From Nocardia aurantiaca (lineage in GTDB: Bacteria; Actinomycetota; Actinomycetes; Mycobacteriales; Mycobacteriaceae), in assembly GCF_009708175.1 (NCBI RefSeq), contig NZ_WMBB01000006.1, positions 124,001 through 188,000 on the forward strand: a stretch of DNA of 64,000 nt. The letters are read 5' to 3'. A program made the position numbers and the translations under genes. This document shows, piece by piece, positions 24,562-39,002 of the stretch. Every line of letters begins with the position of its first letter. Positions within the stretch are counted from its first letter, which is position 1. The notes beneath the pieces are model-generated. The model made no database searches, was not told where the DNA came from, and saw only the letters and a list, made by a program, of their open reading frames with translations.

Positions 24562-25490
24562 TCAGTGGTGGTTGCCGCGCGCGTCCCCGGTACCCGGATC
24601 ATCGTGCGCGGCAGGGTGATCGGTTTCATCGTCGGTGGGGTCCACGCCCTCGTCGAGCGCATCCCACAGCACCCTGCCCGACAGCTGTTCCTCGGATTTC
24701 GCCTGTGACCCGGATTCCGCGCCCCGCTCCCGTACGTGACGTTCGGCAACCCGCGCGGCCTCCGACTTCCGCACGGCCGGGTTCTCGTACTTGCCGGACA
24801 TGCGGGCCGATTCCGCGGGCATGCGCACCAGCAGCAGACCTGCTCCGAAGGCGGCGATCGCCCCCAGTAGCGCGAGCCATTCCGGCAGCGTGGCCACCTG
24901 CACCGCGCCGCCGTGCTCGAATACGCGGAGCTCGGCCAGTCGCGCGGCCCGCTCGGCCGTATTGCCGCGATGCATGAGCAACCAGAAGGCCGGGACGGCC
25001 GCGACCGCCGCCAGCACGGCCACCACCACGCCGACCAGCCGCCGTGGCCATCCGCGCGTGGCGAAGACCGCCGCGATGGTCGCCAGCAGCGCCAGCGCCA
25101 GCGGCGTGAGCGCACCGAACCAGGTGCTGCCGCTGAGGTGGATCGTCCGGCCCACCCCCACGTCCTCGCGGGTGACCGCGAGGGTGACCCAGGTCATGCG
25201 CGAGGACACCCACATCAGGCCCGCGGCGACCACCAGCAGCGCGACCGCCCCGAGGGGCCGGCGCCGGGAGGCGGCGACAGCGGCGGCCCGGGCGTCGGCC
25301 TCGGCATCCGCGGCCTTCGATTCGGTCTCGGCCAGGTCGGCCGCCTTCGCGCGGTCGGCGATGCTCGCGGCGCTGTCGGCCGACGGCTCCCAGCCGGGAA
25401 CCGCCGCATCGGATTTCGCCGTGTTCTCCCCCGCGGGCCGCGAATCCGGATGCGCCCCTGCGCCTTCCGTGGCGTCCGGGTCGGGACCGC

Positions 25491-25494
<4 letters not shown>
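24562..25494 (-). CDS. Trp biosynthesis-associated membrane protein (TIGR02234 family)
   Basis: Actinobacterial membrane protein that is almost always encoded between trpE and trpC (Rv1610 in M. tuberculosis); the function is unknown. 310 residues: a charged Ala/Glu-rich N-terminus (1-78), then four hydrophobic segments at about 80-98, 125-145, 152-172 and 205-225, with the conserved [11 protein letters not shown] after the first. The cytoplasmic C-terminal 80 residues are acidic and polar, ending in a His pair. Its start overlaps the trpE stop (ATGA), so both are made from one message. Confidence 0.9.
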
Positions 25495-27056
<1,562 letters not shown>

Positions 27057-27254
27057 TCACCCATCATTCCAGGCCCGTCCGACGCGATCTCAATCGCGCT
27101 CCCCGCCCAGCCGAGCGAGCGCCGGTGGCGAATAAATGAAGCGGTCTTCACTATGCTCGGGGCGGTCTCGACACACGGAGATCGTCACTGCTCCGGCAGC
27201 ACGATGAAGAGGTCACACGCGGTATCCGCCATTTTCGAGAGGAGTTCAATCCAG

Positions 27255-27560
27255 ATGTATCCCTCGCAACCGACAGCATCGGGGGGTCCTCGGCACGCGG
27301 CCCCGCCGACGGCTCCGGGCGTGATGCCCGGCCGGCCGCCGTGGATGACGAATACGAACCCCGGCGGGAAGCCCTCCGCCATCGCCTCGTTCGTCACGCA
27401 TGTGAAGGCCCTGGAAGCACTGGATCCACATCACTTCCCCGACGAGTACGCCGAGCACGCCGACCGTATCCGGGAACTCGAGCCGTTCCTGCGCGCCCAC
27501 GGGATCCTCGACGTCATGAATATCAAGAACCCGGAGGTCGCCGCCCTCATCGGCGTATGA
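27255..27560 (+). CDS. Small hypothetical protein between trpE and bcp
   Basis: 101 residues from an ATG behind GAGAGGAGTTCAATCCAG. The first 45 residues are Pro/Gly/Ala-rich (TASGGPRHAAPPTAPGVMPG in part); the rest is a helical domain, IASFVTHVKALEALDPHHFPDEYAEHADRIRELEPF then NIKNPEVAALIGV. No family is recognised. It is divergent from trpE and is followed by its own intrinsic terminator (27593-27618), which supports an independent gene. A promoter is possible around TATGCT at 27153-27158. Confidence 0.65.
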   Translation: MYPSQPTASGGPRHAAPPTAPGVMPGRPPWMTNTNPGGKPSAIASFVTHVKALEALDPHHFPDEYAEHADRIRELEPFLRAHGILDVMNIKNPEVAALIGV

Positions 27561-27592
27561 CGCGGTACCGACACCCGGTGTCGGCGGCGGTT

Positions 27593-27618
27593 GGGGTCCG
27601 GGCGTATCCCCGGACCCC
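27593..27618 (+). terminator. Terminator after the small gene
   Basis: Perfect 10-bp stem GGGGTCCGGG / CCCGGACCCC with the loop CGTATC, 32 nt after the stop at 27560. Confidence 0.7.
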
Positions 27619-27768
27619 CGGGCACGCGACACGACCCAAGCCGGCGGCAACCCGACCGCCGAACCTCGGGCCCCGAGCGAACATCTGGTTCGAGGATGCC
27701 CATTTCAGTTGGGGCGCAGCGAGTTGTCCGATAGCTCGTGCGCGATGAATTCGGGGTAGGGTACGGGC

Positions 27769-28224
27769 ATGAAGGTTGGTCAGCTCGCGCCCAATTTCGA
27801 ACTTCCGGATCAGTCGGGGACCATGCGGTCGCTGGAGTCACTGCTCGCGGACGGGCCGGTGGTGTTGTTCTTCTACCCCGCGGCCAATACGCCGGTGTGC
27901 ACGGCAGAGGCGTGCCACTTCCGGGATCTGGTAACGGAATTCAAGGCCGCGGGGGCCAACTGCGTGGGGATCAGCGCGGATTCCGTCGAGGTGCAGTCCG
28001 GGTTCGCGGAGAAGCAGGGACTGGGCTATCCGGTGCTGTCCGATCCCGGCGCCAGGGTGGCCGCGGAGTTCGGCGTGAAGCGTGGCCTGCTGGGCGCACT
28101 GGTGCCGGTGAAGCGGACGACCTTCGTCATCGACCCGGACCGGACCGTCGCCAAGGTGATCGCCAGCGAGATGCGCGCGAACGTGCACGCCGACGAGGCG
28201 CTGAAGTTCCTGCGCGAGCGCTGA
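27769..28224 (+). CDS. bcp: Thiol peroxidase, Bcp/PrxQ-type peroxiredoxin
   Basis: Reduces hydrogen and organic peroxides with thioredoxin as donor. 151 residues, full length. The active site reads YPAANTPVCTAEAC: peroxidatic C44 with T41 in the TxxC motif and a resolving C49 five residues later, the PrxQ arrangement. Other blocks: the opening VGQLAPNFELPDQSG, CVGISADS, YPVLSDPG and RTTFVIDPDRTV. Corresponds by position to BcpB (Rv1608c) of M. tuberculosis, also next to trpE and opposite in direction to the trp and his genes. Confidence 0.94.
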   Translation: MKVGQLAPNFELPDQSGTMRSLESLLADGPVVLFFYPAANTPVCTAEACHFRDLVTEFKAAGANCVGISADSVEVQSGFAEKQGLGYPVLSDPGARVAAEFGVKRGLLGALVPVKRTTFVIDPDRTVAKVIASEMRANVHADEALKFLRER

Positions 28225-28334
28225 CGTCCGCGTTCCGATCAACCGTCCGAGATTCCCGGGACGTCTGATTCCCGGGACGTCGCCCCCCCGCGTCGCTTCT
28301 GCGCGCGCCGACAATTCGGACATACGCTGAGCCT

Positions 28335-28928
28335 ATGACTACGCCCAGCACCGACCAGGAGCGAAAGCCTTCAACCTTCGCGACGTGGCGCAATCGCATC
28401 ATTATCGGCGCGGTGGTCGCGGTGGTGCTGTGGCTGGCGTATTTGATCCTGGCGGCGTTCCTGCCACGGTGGTGGGCGCAGCGTATCGGCGAAGGGGTGA
28501 GCGGGAGTTTCGCGAAAGGCATCTGGTACGGCCTGATAATGGGCGCGGTATGCACCGCTGCGCCGCTCTTTCTGGCATTGGCGGCGGGACTCAGCTGGCG
28601 CAAACGAGGCGGTCGGTTCATCGCGGGCGGCGCGGCCGTTCTGGCACTGGTCACCGCCATCCCGAATTTATTGACGCTGACCATCGTGTGGGGTAATTCC
28701 AATGCGGCGCACGCCGGTCAGCGCATTCTCGATGTCGACGGGCCGGGATTCCGCGGCGCCGTGCTGGCGGGCGCGATCGTGGCCGCGGCGTTGTTCCTAC
28801 TGGTGGCATTTCTCCTGCTGCGCAGGCAATTCCGCCGGTACCGCGCCGAACGCCGGCAGGCCGAGCTGGAAAAGCCTCAGGTATCGCCGGAACCCCCCGC
28901 AAGTCCTCCCGAAGTCGGCACGAACTAA
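28335..28928 (+). CDS. Four-helix membrane protein, unknown function
   Basis: 197 residues with four clear hydrophobic segments at about 24-45, 65-85, 95-115 and 137-157, short loops and a charged C-terminus (RRQFRRYRAERRQAELEKPQ). The segment SGSFAKGIWYGLIMGAVCTAAPLFLALAAG resembles permease-like proteins of actinobacteria, but no domain is named with confidence. It follows bcp on the same strand after 110 nt, without overlap. No ligand or partner is indicated. Confidence 0.75.
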   Translation: MTTPSTDQERKPSTFATWRNRIIIGAVVAVVLWLAYLILAAFLPRWWAQRIGEGVSGSFAKGIWYGLIMGAVCTAAPLFLALAAGLSWRKRGGRFIAGGAAVLALVTAIPNLLTLTIVWGNSNAAHAGQRILDVDGPGFRGAVLAGAIVAAALFLLVAFLLLRRQFRRYRAERRQAELEKPQVSPEPPASPPEVGTN

Positions 28929-29097
28929 ATCCACTCGCGATACACGTGATCGATGTCACGTCATTCAGCAACACCGTGACTGGCGAGCGAAATCGTGGCA
29001 AACTTTGACGAGCGAGTGACTCGTTCGATGCTGTTTCGCAGGCTCTCGAACCGGCCGGCACAACACGTCACTTGGCTGCTAGGAGAGGGCGCGCACG

Positions 29098-29616
29098 GTG
29101 ACCAAGTGGTTGAATCCCATGGAACAGCGAGCGTGGCGTACCCTCGTCGCGCTCACGACCAGACTCCCCGCCGCATTGGATACTCAGCTCCAACGTGAGT
29201 CGGGGATTACCCATTTCGAATACTTCGTGATGACTCTGCTCTCCGAAGAACCAGGTCACCGGTTGCAGCTGAGTGCGCTCGCACAAAAAGCAAACGCATC
29301 GCTATCGCGGCTCTCCCATGTCATCTCCAAACTCGAGCGGCTCGGCTGGGCGCAGCGCGTCAGTATCAGCGGCCGGCGCGGGGCGCAGGCGGTGCTGACC
29401 GACGCCGGATTCCAGAAGATCACCGAGGCCGCGCCCTGCTATCTCGAGTGTGTGCGCGGCCTGGTGTTCGACGGGCTGGACGCCGAGCAGGCCAAGGAGT
29501 TGCTCGAACTGGGCGAGACGCTGGTGGCGCAACTGGACAAGGGCATGGCCCGTGGACTCGGCCGTTCGGGGCGGCCGATCTCGCATGTGGAAATCAACCC
29601 GCAGGATGTCCGGTAA
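29098..29616 (+). CDS. MarR-family transcriptional regulator
   Basis: 172-residue winged-helix regulator. A GTG start follows GGAGAGGGCGCGCACG. The N-terminal dimerisation helix (EQRAWRTLVALTTRLPAALDTQL) is followed by the winged helix at about 35-100: ITHFEYFVMTLLSEEPGHRLQLSALAQKANASLSRLSHVISKLERLGWAQRV with the wing ISGRRGAQAVLTDAG. The C-terminal helix completes the dimer interface. No target gene is adjacent in the same transcript and no clear palindrome stands out upstream, so the regulon is unknown. Confidence 0.9.
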   Translation: MTKWLNPMEQRAWRTLVALTTRLPAALDTQLQRESGITHFEYFVMTLLSEEPGHRLQLSALAQKANASLSRLSHVISKLERLGWAQRVSISGRRGAQAVLTDAGFQKITEAAPCYLECVRGLVFDGLDAEQAKELLELGETLVAQLDKGMARGLGRSGRPISHVEINPQDVR

Positions 29617-29729
29617 CGCCGTTCGTCGTCCCGGCATGCCTGTGGCCGCGATCGCCACCGACAGGTGGATTCCGGCCAAAAGCGCGCCGAAACAACGACG
29701 GGGACTTCGACAGCGGAAATCGTTGGGGT

Positions 29730-30097
29730 TCAGCCTTCGTCGGCGAGCAACTGATCGCCCTGAGACAGCAGTACGTCGGTATCGAAGCAGGTGTGGGTGC
29801 CGGTGTGGCAGGCTGCGCCCTCCTGGTCGACGATGAGCAGTACGGTGTCGCCGTCACAGTCCAGGCGCACCTCGTGCACGTACTGGGTGTGGCCGGAGGT
29901 CTCGCCCTTGACCCAGTACTGCTGCCGCGAGCGCGAATAGTAGGTGCCCTTGCGGGTTTCGAGGGTGCGGGCCAGCGCCTCGTCGTCCATCCACGCCATC
30001 ATGAGCACGTCGCCGGTGCTCTTCTCCTGCGCGATGGCGGCGAACAAGCCGTCGGCATTGCGCTCGAGGCGGGCGGCGATCGCGGGATCCAGGCTGC

Positions 30098-30101
<4 letters not shown>
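29730..30101 (-). CDS. hisI: Phosphoribosyl-AMP cyclohydrolase
   Basis: Third step of histidine synthesis, opening the adenine ring of PR-AMP. 123 residues, the size of the stand-alone HisI (no HisE fusion). Conserved blocks: [35 protein letters not shown], the metal-binding DCDGDT, and the zinc cysteines in [12 protein letters not shown]; most relatives have CHTGRxSCF, so the Thr-His pair is a local variation. Its start overlaps the hisF stop (ATGA). Last gene of the distal his cluster. Confidence 0.94.
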
Positions 30102-30871
<770 letters not shown>

Positions 30872-30887
30872 TTCATGACCTCTGTCA

Positions 30888-31709
30888 TCAGCATTGCTCT
30901 CCCTCTCCTCGGACCCGATCGGCGGTGTCGGCGATCAGTTCCAGTAGTTCCTCGTGCACGCCGGGCGCGGCGGCCAGCACCGAACCGGATTCGATGGTCC
31001 AGTCCCGGCCCAGCAGGTCGGTGACCACGCCGCCCGCGGCCCGGACCAGGACCACGCCCGCCGCGTTGTCCCACGGGTGATGTCCGAACACCACGGCCCC
31101 ACCCAGAATTCCGGACGCGGTGTAGGCCAGGTCGATGCCGGTGGAGCCGTACATGCGCTGGCGACCGGACAGCCGGCTCAGCGCGCCCAGCAGATTGAAG
31201 CGGAAGATGCCCGGAATGCGGCCCGCCCCATCGATATTGAAGCTGCCGAAGCCGATCATGGCGGTGGAGAGCTTGGCGGGGGCCAGGGGCGGCAGCGGGT
31301 TCCCGTTCAGTAGTAGCGGGCCCCCGGCGACGGCCGCGTAGCGCTGGCCGAGCACCGGCAGCCAGGTCAGACCGATGACCGGGACGCCGTCGCGGACCAG
31401 CGACAGCAGCAGGCCGCACATGGGGCTGCCCGCCGAGTAGTTGTAGGTGCCGTCGATGGGGTCGAGCACCCACGCGGTGCCCGAGGTCAGCTGCGGGCCG
31501 CCGAATTCCTCACCGTGCACCGGGATTCCGGTGCGCTCGTCCAGATGCCGGGAGATGGTGCGTTCGAGTTCGAGGTCCAGTTCGGTGGCGAAGTCGTTGC
31601 GCCCCTTCGCGACCGCGCTCGGAGCCCCGATGCCCTCGACGAAACGCGGTGCGGCGGAGTCGAGCACCTCACTGGCGATGCTGAGCAGCTCGGCGAGTTC
31701 GGCGGCCAC
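30888..31709 (-). CDS. impA: Inositol monophosphatase family protein (ImpA type)
   Basis: Mg-dependent sugar-phosphate phosphatase, in the same place as impA (Rv1604) between hisA and hisF. 273 residues. Motif [16 protein letters not shown] and motif [18 protein letters not shown] are complete, and GEEFGG supplies the first metal ligand. The his-operon location makes it a candidate for histidinol-phosphate phosphatase, the step otherwise missing here, but the mycobacterial protein has been discussed as an inositol-phosphate phosphatase; the sequence alone does not separate the two. Confidence 0.88.
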   Translation of the reverse strand: MAAELAELLSIASEVLDSAAPRFVEGIGAPSAVAKGRNDFATELDLELERTISRHLDERTGIPVHGEEFGGPQLTSGTAWVLDPIDGTYNYSAGSPMCGLLLSLVRDGVPVIGLTWLPVLGQRYAAVAGGPLLLNGNPLPPLAPAKLSTAMIGFGSFNIDGAGRIPGIFRFNLLGALSRLSGRQRMYGSTGIDLAYTASGILGGAVVFGHHPWDNAAGVVLVRAAGGVVTDLLGRDWTIESGSVLAAAPGVHEELLELIADTADRVRGEGEQC

Positions 31710-31713
31710 GGCG

Positions 31714-32445
31714 CTAGCGGACCGCGGCCAAGGCTTCGGGCAGCGTGAACCGGCCCGCGTACAGGGCCTTGCCGATGATCGCGCCCTCGACGCCCTCGTC
31801 GGTCAACGTCGCGATGGCGCGCAGATCGTCGAGGGTGGAGATGCCGCCGGAGGCGATGACCGGCGCCTCACAGGCATTGGCGACCTGGCTGAGCAGATCC
31901 AGATTCGGGCCGGTGAGCGTGCCGTCCTTGGACACATCGGTGACCACGTACCGTGAGCACCCGTCGCGTTCGAGGCGCTCGAGCACCTCCCACAGATCGC
32001 CGCCGTCGGTCACCCAGCCGCGCCCGCGCAGCCGCCACTCGCCGTCGATGAGCTTCACGTCCATGCCGACCGCGATCTTGTCGCCGTACTCGCCGATGGC
32101 CCGGGCAGACCACTGCGGGTTCTCGATCGCGGCGGTGCCCAGATTCACGCGCGCGCACCCGGTGGCCAGCGCGGCCTTCAGCGAGTCGTCATCCCGGATT
32201 CCGCCCGACAGCTCGACCTTCACATCGAGCTCGCCGATGACCTCGGCGAGCAATTCCCGATTACTACCCTTCCCGAACGCGGCATCCAGATCGACCAGAT
32301 GCACCCACTCCGCCCCCGCGTGCTGCCAGGCCAGCGCGGCGTCGCGCGGCGAACCGTAATTGGTTTCGCTGCCCGCCTCTCCCTGAACCAGGCGCACAGC
32401 CTCACCATTGGCGACATCGACGGCAGGTAGCAGCACAAGACTCAC
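31714..32445 (-). CDS. hisA: Phosphoribosyl isomerase HisA/PriA
   Basis: ProFAR isomerase of histidine synthesis. Actinobacteria lacking trpF use this enzyme (PriA) for phosphoribosyl anthranilate isomerisation as well; no trpF is present in the trp operon of this window, which fits. 243 residues; catalytic aspartates in [19 protein letters not shown] (about residue 10) and [19 protein letters not shown] (about residue 168). Also [10 protein letters not shown] and [13 protein letters not shown]. Four nucleotides before impA in the operon. Confidence 0.95.
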   Translation of the reverse strand: MSLVLLPAVDVANGEAVRLVQGEAGSETNYGSPRDAALAWQHAGAEWVHLVDLDAAFGKGSNRELLAEVIGELDVKVELSGGIRDDDSLKAALATGCARVNLGTAAIENPQWSARAIGEYGDKIAVGMDVKLIDGEWRLRGRGWVTDGGDLWEVLERLERDGCSRYVVTDVSKDGTLTGPNLDLLSQVANACEAPVIASGGISTLDDLRAIATLTDEGVEGAIIGKALYAGRFTLPEALAAVR

Positions 32446-32646
32446 GGGGTAAGCCTAGTGGTTGCCCGCCGTCGCACCGACCGCAGGGTTAACCGTCCGA
32501 GACGTGAGGAACACAGTCCTCAGCGGTCGGCGATATCCGGGGTTCGAGCGTGGACGTGGTGTCACGCCGAGGGCAGGCCGGGCGGCCGCCGGAGGTTTCG
32601 GCACGGGCGAGATGACCGGCTCGACCGCGTGCCGAGGCGGACCCGC

Positions 32647-33102
32647 TCAGCTGTCCCGGGCGTGGGACTCGAGGATTCGGTTCAGCGTCAGGACGAAATT
32701 GGCGCGTTCGGCGGCGGTGAAGCCCGGGAGTAGTCGCCGCTGCGCGGCTTCCAGGCGTTCGTCCAGGTCGGCGAGGTGTGCCCGGCCCGCGGGGGTGAGG
32801 GTGAGGGTGTTGCGGCGGCGGTCGGCGGGGTCGGGGGTGCGGCGCAGGAGGCCGCGGTCGGCCAGATCGTTGACCGCGGCCACGACGTCGCTGCGGTCTA
32901 TGCCGGTGCGGCGGCCCGCTTCGGCCTGACTGAGGGGGCCCTGTTCGTCGAGGGTGGCGAGTAGGGCGTAGTGGTAGCGACGGGAGCCGGTGGGTTCCAG
33001 GGCTTTCTCGGTGCAGCGATTGGCGATGAGGGCGACCTGGCCGATGAGGCGGGTGGGGAGGGCGCGCAGTCGGCCGGAGGCGCCGTCGGGCGCGGTGTCC
33101 AT
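32647..33102 (-). CDS. MarR-family repressor, divergent from a SnoaL-like gene
   Basis: 151-residue winged-helix protein. The DNA-binding region is at about 45-105: YHYALLATLDEQGPLSQAEAGRRTGIDRSDVVAAVNDLADRGLLRRTPDPADRRRNTLTLTPAGRAHL, a textbook MarR helix-turn-helix plus wing. It is divergently transcribed from the SnoaL-like gene, and the 99-nt region between them holds a perfect 30-bp palindrome at 33149-33178. It most likely represses both genes and responds to a small aromatic or similar ligand, as MarR proteins do; the ligand is unknown. Confidence 0.9.
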   Translation of the reverse strand: MDTAPDGASGRLRALPTRLIGQVALIANRCTEKALEPTGSRRYHYALLATLDEQGPLSQAEAGRRTGIDRSDVVAAVNDLADRGLLRRTPDPADRRRNTLTLTPAGRAHLADLDERLEAAQRRLLPGFTAAERANFVLTLNRILESHARDS

Positions 33103-33121
33103 GCGGGAAATCTACCAACAC

Positions 33122-33178
33122 TTGTTGGGGATACCCACAATCGGTTACATTGGTATCACCAACGTTGGTGATACCAAT
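33122..33178. promoter_or_regulatory. MarR operator: perfect 30-bp palindrome plus a degenerate copy
   Basis: From 33149 to 33178 each 15-base half (ATTGGTATCACCAAC) is the exact reverse complement of the other, with no spacer. A degenerate relative, TTGTTGGGGATACCCACAA, lies at 33123-33141, 26 bp centre to start from the first. The pair fills the gap between the divergent MarR and SnoaL-like genes, ending 24 nt before the SnoaL ATG. Confidence 0.85.
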
Positions 33179-33201
33179 CATCTCATCGAAAGACCGAAGC
33201 C

Positions 33202-33675
33202 ATGAACACGATCGACACCACCACGCGGCAAATCCAGCAGCTGGCCGACAAATTCGAGATCACCGAACTCGTCCACCGCCTCGGCCGGGCCCTCGACGAG
33301 GGCGACTGGGACGAGCTCGCCGCCCTCTACACCGCCGATGCCACCGCCCGCACGCCCGGCGGCCTGGCCTCGGGCCGCACCGCGCTGGTCAGCCAGGCGA
33401 GCCGAAACCACTCCCCCGACAAGCGAATCCAGCACCTCATCAATGGCATCCTCATCGACCTCGACGGCGACGCCGCCACGATCCGCGCCAACCTCTTGGT
33501 CGTCTTCGCCTGGGGTCTCGCGCAGGACCCCGCCCTCGGCGCCCAGCCGCGTCTCACCCTCGGCGAGGTCTACCGCTTCGACGCGGTCCGCACGCCCGAG
33601 GGCTGGCAGTTCTCGAGCGTTGCCTCCACCCCCGTCTGGTCCGTCGGCACCCGCCCCACGCCGCCGGCTGCCTGA
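33202..33675 (+). CDS. SnoaL-like / NTF2-fold protein
   Basis: 157-residue protein with the NTF2-like cone fold: an N-terminal helix pair (QQLADKFEITELVHRLGRALDEGDWDELAALYTADATARTP), then strands (RIQHLINGILIDLDGDAATIRANLLVVFAW and RLTLGEVYRFDAVRTPEGWQFSSV). This family (SnoaL-like, PF13577 type) includes small isomerases, hydrolases and dehydratases acting on aromatic or polyketide-like compounds. Control by the divergent MarR repressor suggests a ligand-induced detoxification role; the substrate is unknown. A strong terminator follows. Confidence 0.85.
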   Translation: MNTIDTTTRQIQQLADKFEITELVHRLGRALDEGDWDELAALYTADATARTPGGLASGRTALVSQASRNHSPDKRIQHLINGILIDLDGDAATIRANLLVVFAWGLAQDPALGAQPRLTLGEVYRFDAVRTPEGWQFSSVASTPVWSVGTRPTPPAA

Positions 33676-33683
33676 ACAAAAGC

Positions 33684-33710
33684 GAAACCCCCGCCGGGAG
33701 CGGGGGTTTC
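33684..33710. terminator. Terminator between SnoaL-like gene and hisH
   Basis: Perfect 11-bp stem GAAACCCCCGC / GCGGGGGTTTC with the loop CGGGA, 9 nt after the SnoaL-like stop. It serves both the plus-strand gene and the convergent minus-strand hisH message, on which it reads GAAACCCCCGC first as well. Confidence 0.85.
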
Positions 33711-33729
33711 GGTCGTTCGGGGCGATCGA

Positions 33730-34364
33730 TCAGATCGAGTCGACCCAGTTGCGCAGCAGCTGAGCTCCCGCGTCGCCGGACTTCTCCGGGTGGAACTGGG
33801 TGGCGCTCAAAGGCCCGTTCTCCACCGCGGCGAGAAATGGGACGCCGTGCTCGGCCCAGGTCAGTTTGGCCGGGGCGATCTGCGAGCCGCCGTCGTCGGT
33901 CCAGGCCCAGTGCTGGGCGGCGTAGGAGTGGACGAAGTAGAAGCGGGTGTCGGCGTCCATACCCGCGAACAACACGCTGTCCTCGGGGGCCTTGACCGTG
34001 TTCCAGCCCATATGCGGCAGAACCGGCGCGTCCAGGCGCTCGACGGTGCCGGGCCATTCGGCGCAGCCCTCGGTTTCGACGCCGAATTCGACGCCGCGCT
34101 CGAAGAGGATCTGCATGCCGACACAGATGCCGAGGACCGGGCGGCCGCCGGCGAGGCGCCTGCCGATGATGCGGTCACCGCGCACGGACAGCAGGCCCGA
34201 CATGCACGCGGCGAACGCGCCCACGCCGGGGACCACGAGACCGTCCGCGTTCGAGGCGATTTCGGGATCGGCGGTAATGGTGACGTCGGCGCCGGTGCGC
34301 GCCAGGGCGCGGCTCGCGGAGTGCAGATTGCCGGAGCCGTAGTCGAGGAGGGCGATCTTCTTGG

Positions 34365-34368
<4 letters not shown>
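33730..34368 (-). CDS. hisH: Imidazole glycerol phosphate synthase, glutaminase subunit
   Basis: Class I glutamine amidotransferase that feeds ammonia to HisF. 212 residues. Nucleophile cysteine in [16 protein letters not shown] (about residue 82), and the catalytic His and Glu in [14 protein letters not shown] near the C-terminus. The opening [14 protein letters not shown] and the loop [14 protein letters not shown] are family blocks. The start overlaps the hisB stop by four bases. It is the last gene of the hisD-C-B-H block; hisA follows only after the inserted MarR/SnoaL pair. Confidence 0.96.
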
Positions 34369-37464
<3,096 letters not shown>

Positions 37465-37720
37465 AGCGCTGTGCAGTCCTTGTCTGTGCTGATTTCGAGG
37501 GGTTCGCGACGCAGCCGAAACCGCTTGCGACCAGCTACCAGCCTATCGGGTCACCGCCAGAGCTTTACGCCGCGGCCGAGCTCACGCGCCCGATTGCCAC
37601 GCGTAAGCCGCCGGGGCGGGGGTTTTCGACCGCCTTGCCGCCGGTCTCGGCCGGGGAAACACCGCCCGGACCGGCGGCGATGGCTTTCCGCCGGATAGGG
37701 GCGAGACGGTGATCACCCGC

Positions 37721-38497
37721 TCACGCGGTGGTCTCGGCGACCTGCGGATCGACGCGGGCGGCGACCAGGTGTTGCTGGCCGAAGGTCCAGGCGTTCTGGG
37801 TGACGAAGTAGAGCAGGATGGCGATCGGCATGACCGGGCCGACCAGCAGGGCTCCGACGGGAAAGACCCATTGGGACAGCGTGTTCATGATGCGGACCTG
37901 GGAGCCGGCCGCGCCCTCGGCGGGCTGCGGCTGGCGGGCGACGGCGGCGCGGGCGGTGAAGTGCGTGGCCACCGCCGCGATGACCATGAGCGGAATCGCC
38001 ACGGCGGCAACGGTTCCGAAGGACGATCCCGCGGTGGACAGGGTGGCGGCCAGGGGCGCGCCGAACAGTTCGGCGTGCAGGAAGGATTGCACCTGGTCGG
38101 CATTGAAGACGTAGTTCTCGGTGTGACCGGGCTGGAAGGACCGCAGCACGTGGTACAGGCCGATGAAGACCAGGGTCTGGCCGATGATCGGCAGGAAGCC
38201 GGTCATCACATTGACCCCCGACTCCTTCTGTAGCCGCTGCATGGCCAGCGCTTGCTTCTCGCGGTCGCCCGCGTGCTTGCGCTTGATCTCCTGGATCTGC
38301 GGCTGCATCTCCGCGAGCGCCCGCGAGAACCTCAGTTGCGCGATGTACGGGCGGATCAACAGGGCCCGCAGGGTCATGACCAGGAAGACGATGGCCAGCA
38401 CCCAGGCCGGCCCGCTGTTCGCGCCGAGCACCGACGCGAAGGCGGTGTGCCACAGCCACAGCACGGCGGACACGGGGTAGTAGATGAAATCGAGCAC
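37721..38497 (-). CDS. yidC: YidC/Oxa1-family membrane protein insertase (short paralogue)
   Basis: Membrane insertase that helps fold and insert membrane proteins. The start is the GTG at 38497 behind GAGGTGTTCC, giving 258 residues (VLDFIYYPVSAVLWLWH). The core Oxa1 segments are present: a first helix, the cytoplasmic hairpin LAEMQPQIQEIKRKHAGDREKQALAMQRLQKE, GFLPIIGQTLVFIGLYHVLRSF, and two C-terminal helices (FPVGALLVGPVMPIAILLYFVTQNAWT). It lacks the rnpA-jag context of the main actinobacterial YidC, so it is a second copy. Next to the DUF6412 gene. Confidence 0.9.
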   Translation of the reverse strand: MLDFIYYPVSAVLWLWHTAFASVLGANSGPAWVLAIVFLVMTLRALLIRPYIAQLRFSRALAEMQPQIQEIKRKHAGDREKQALAMQRLQKESGVNVMTGFLPIIGQTLVFIGLYHVLRSFQPGHTENYVFNADQVQSFLHAELFGAPLAATLSTAGSSFGTVAAVAIPLMVIAAVATHFTARAAVARQPQPAEGAAGSQVRIMNTLSQWVFPVGALLVGPVMPIAILLYFVTQNAWTFGQQHLVAARVDPQVAETTA

Positions 38498-38594
38498 GGA
38501 ACACCTCGCTGCACGGCGCCCGCACACGCGTGCGGACGAGGGGAAATTCGGAACGACGAAGAACCCGACGGCGCACACAAAAGGGCGTGCGCGG

Positions 38595-38891
38595 TCAGGC
38601 CGCGAGGATTCCGGGTGCCCGCGGGCGCGGCCGGCCCGCCGCATCGGGATTGCTCTGCCGCAGGAACGCCCCGCGGCGACGCCGACCGGCCGATTCCGCC
38701 GGACCGGCGTGCGCGGTCGCCGCGAGCAGCGGCCCACGCGCCGACAGCACCGCCGCGGTCACCGCGACCAGTGCGGCCGCGCCCAGCATGAGCAGCGAAT
38801 CAGGGGTTGCCACGGCCAGATACAGCACCGCGAACGCGGAGACAACGAGCGCGCACGCCGGCAGCGCCGTCGATCGAATCCGCGTGACCAT
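38595..38891 (-). CDS. DUF6412-type small membrane protein
   Basis: 98 residues from the ATG at 38891 (MVTRIRSTALPACALVVSAF); an upstream in-frame ATG would add 12 residues. Two adjacent hydrophobic segments at about 10-27 and 32-50, then a basic, Ala/Pro-rich tail (RRRRGAFLRQSNPDAAGRPRPRA). The composition and position directly before a short YidC fit the DUF6412 family of actinobacteria. The gap to yidC is 97 nt. The function is unknown; a joint role with YidC is inferred from context only. Confidence 0.72.
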   Translation of the reverse strand: MVTRIRSTALPACALVVSAFAVLYLAVATPDSLLMLGAAALVAVTAAVLSARGPLLAATAHAGPAESAGRRRRGAFLRQSNPDAAGRPRPRAPGILAA

Positions 38892-39002
38892 GCGGCCGAG
38901 ATTACCCGCGCTTCCAGCCCGCGGCACCCTGTGTTCTCCGCCACCGGTCTCCGGTATGCGACCGCGCCCCCGCGGGGGCGCGAGGATCGAAGGCTCGACC
39001 GG

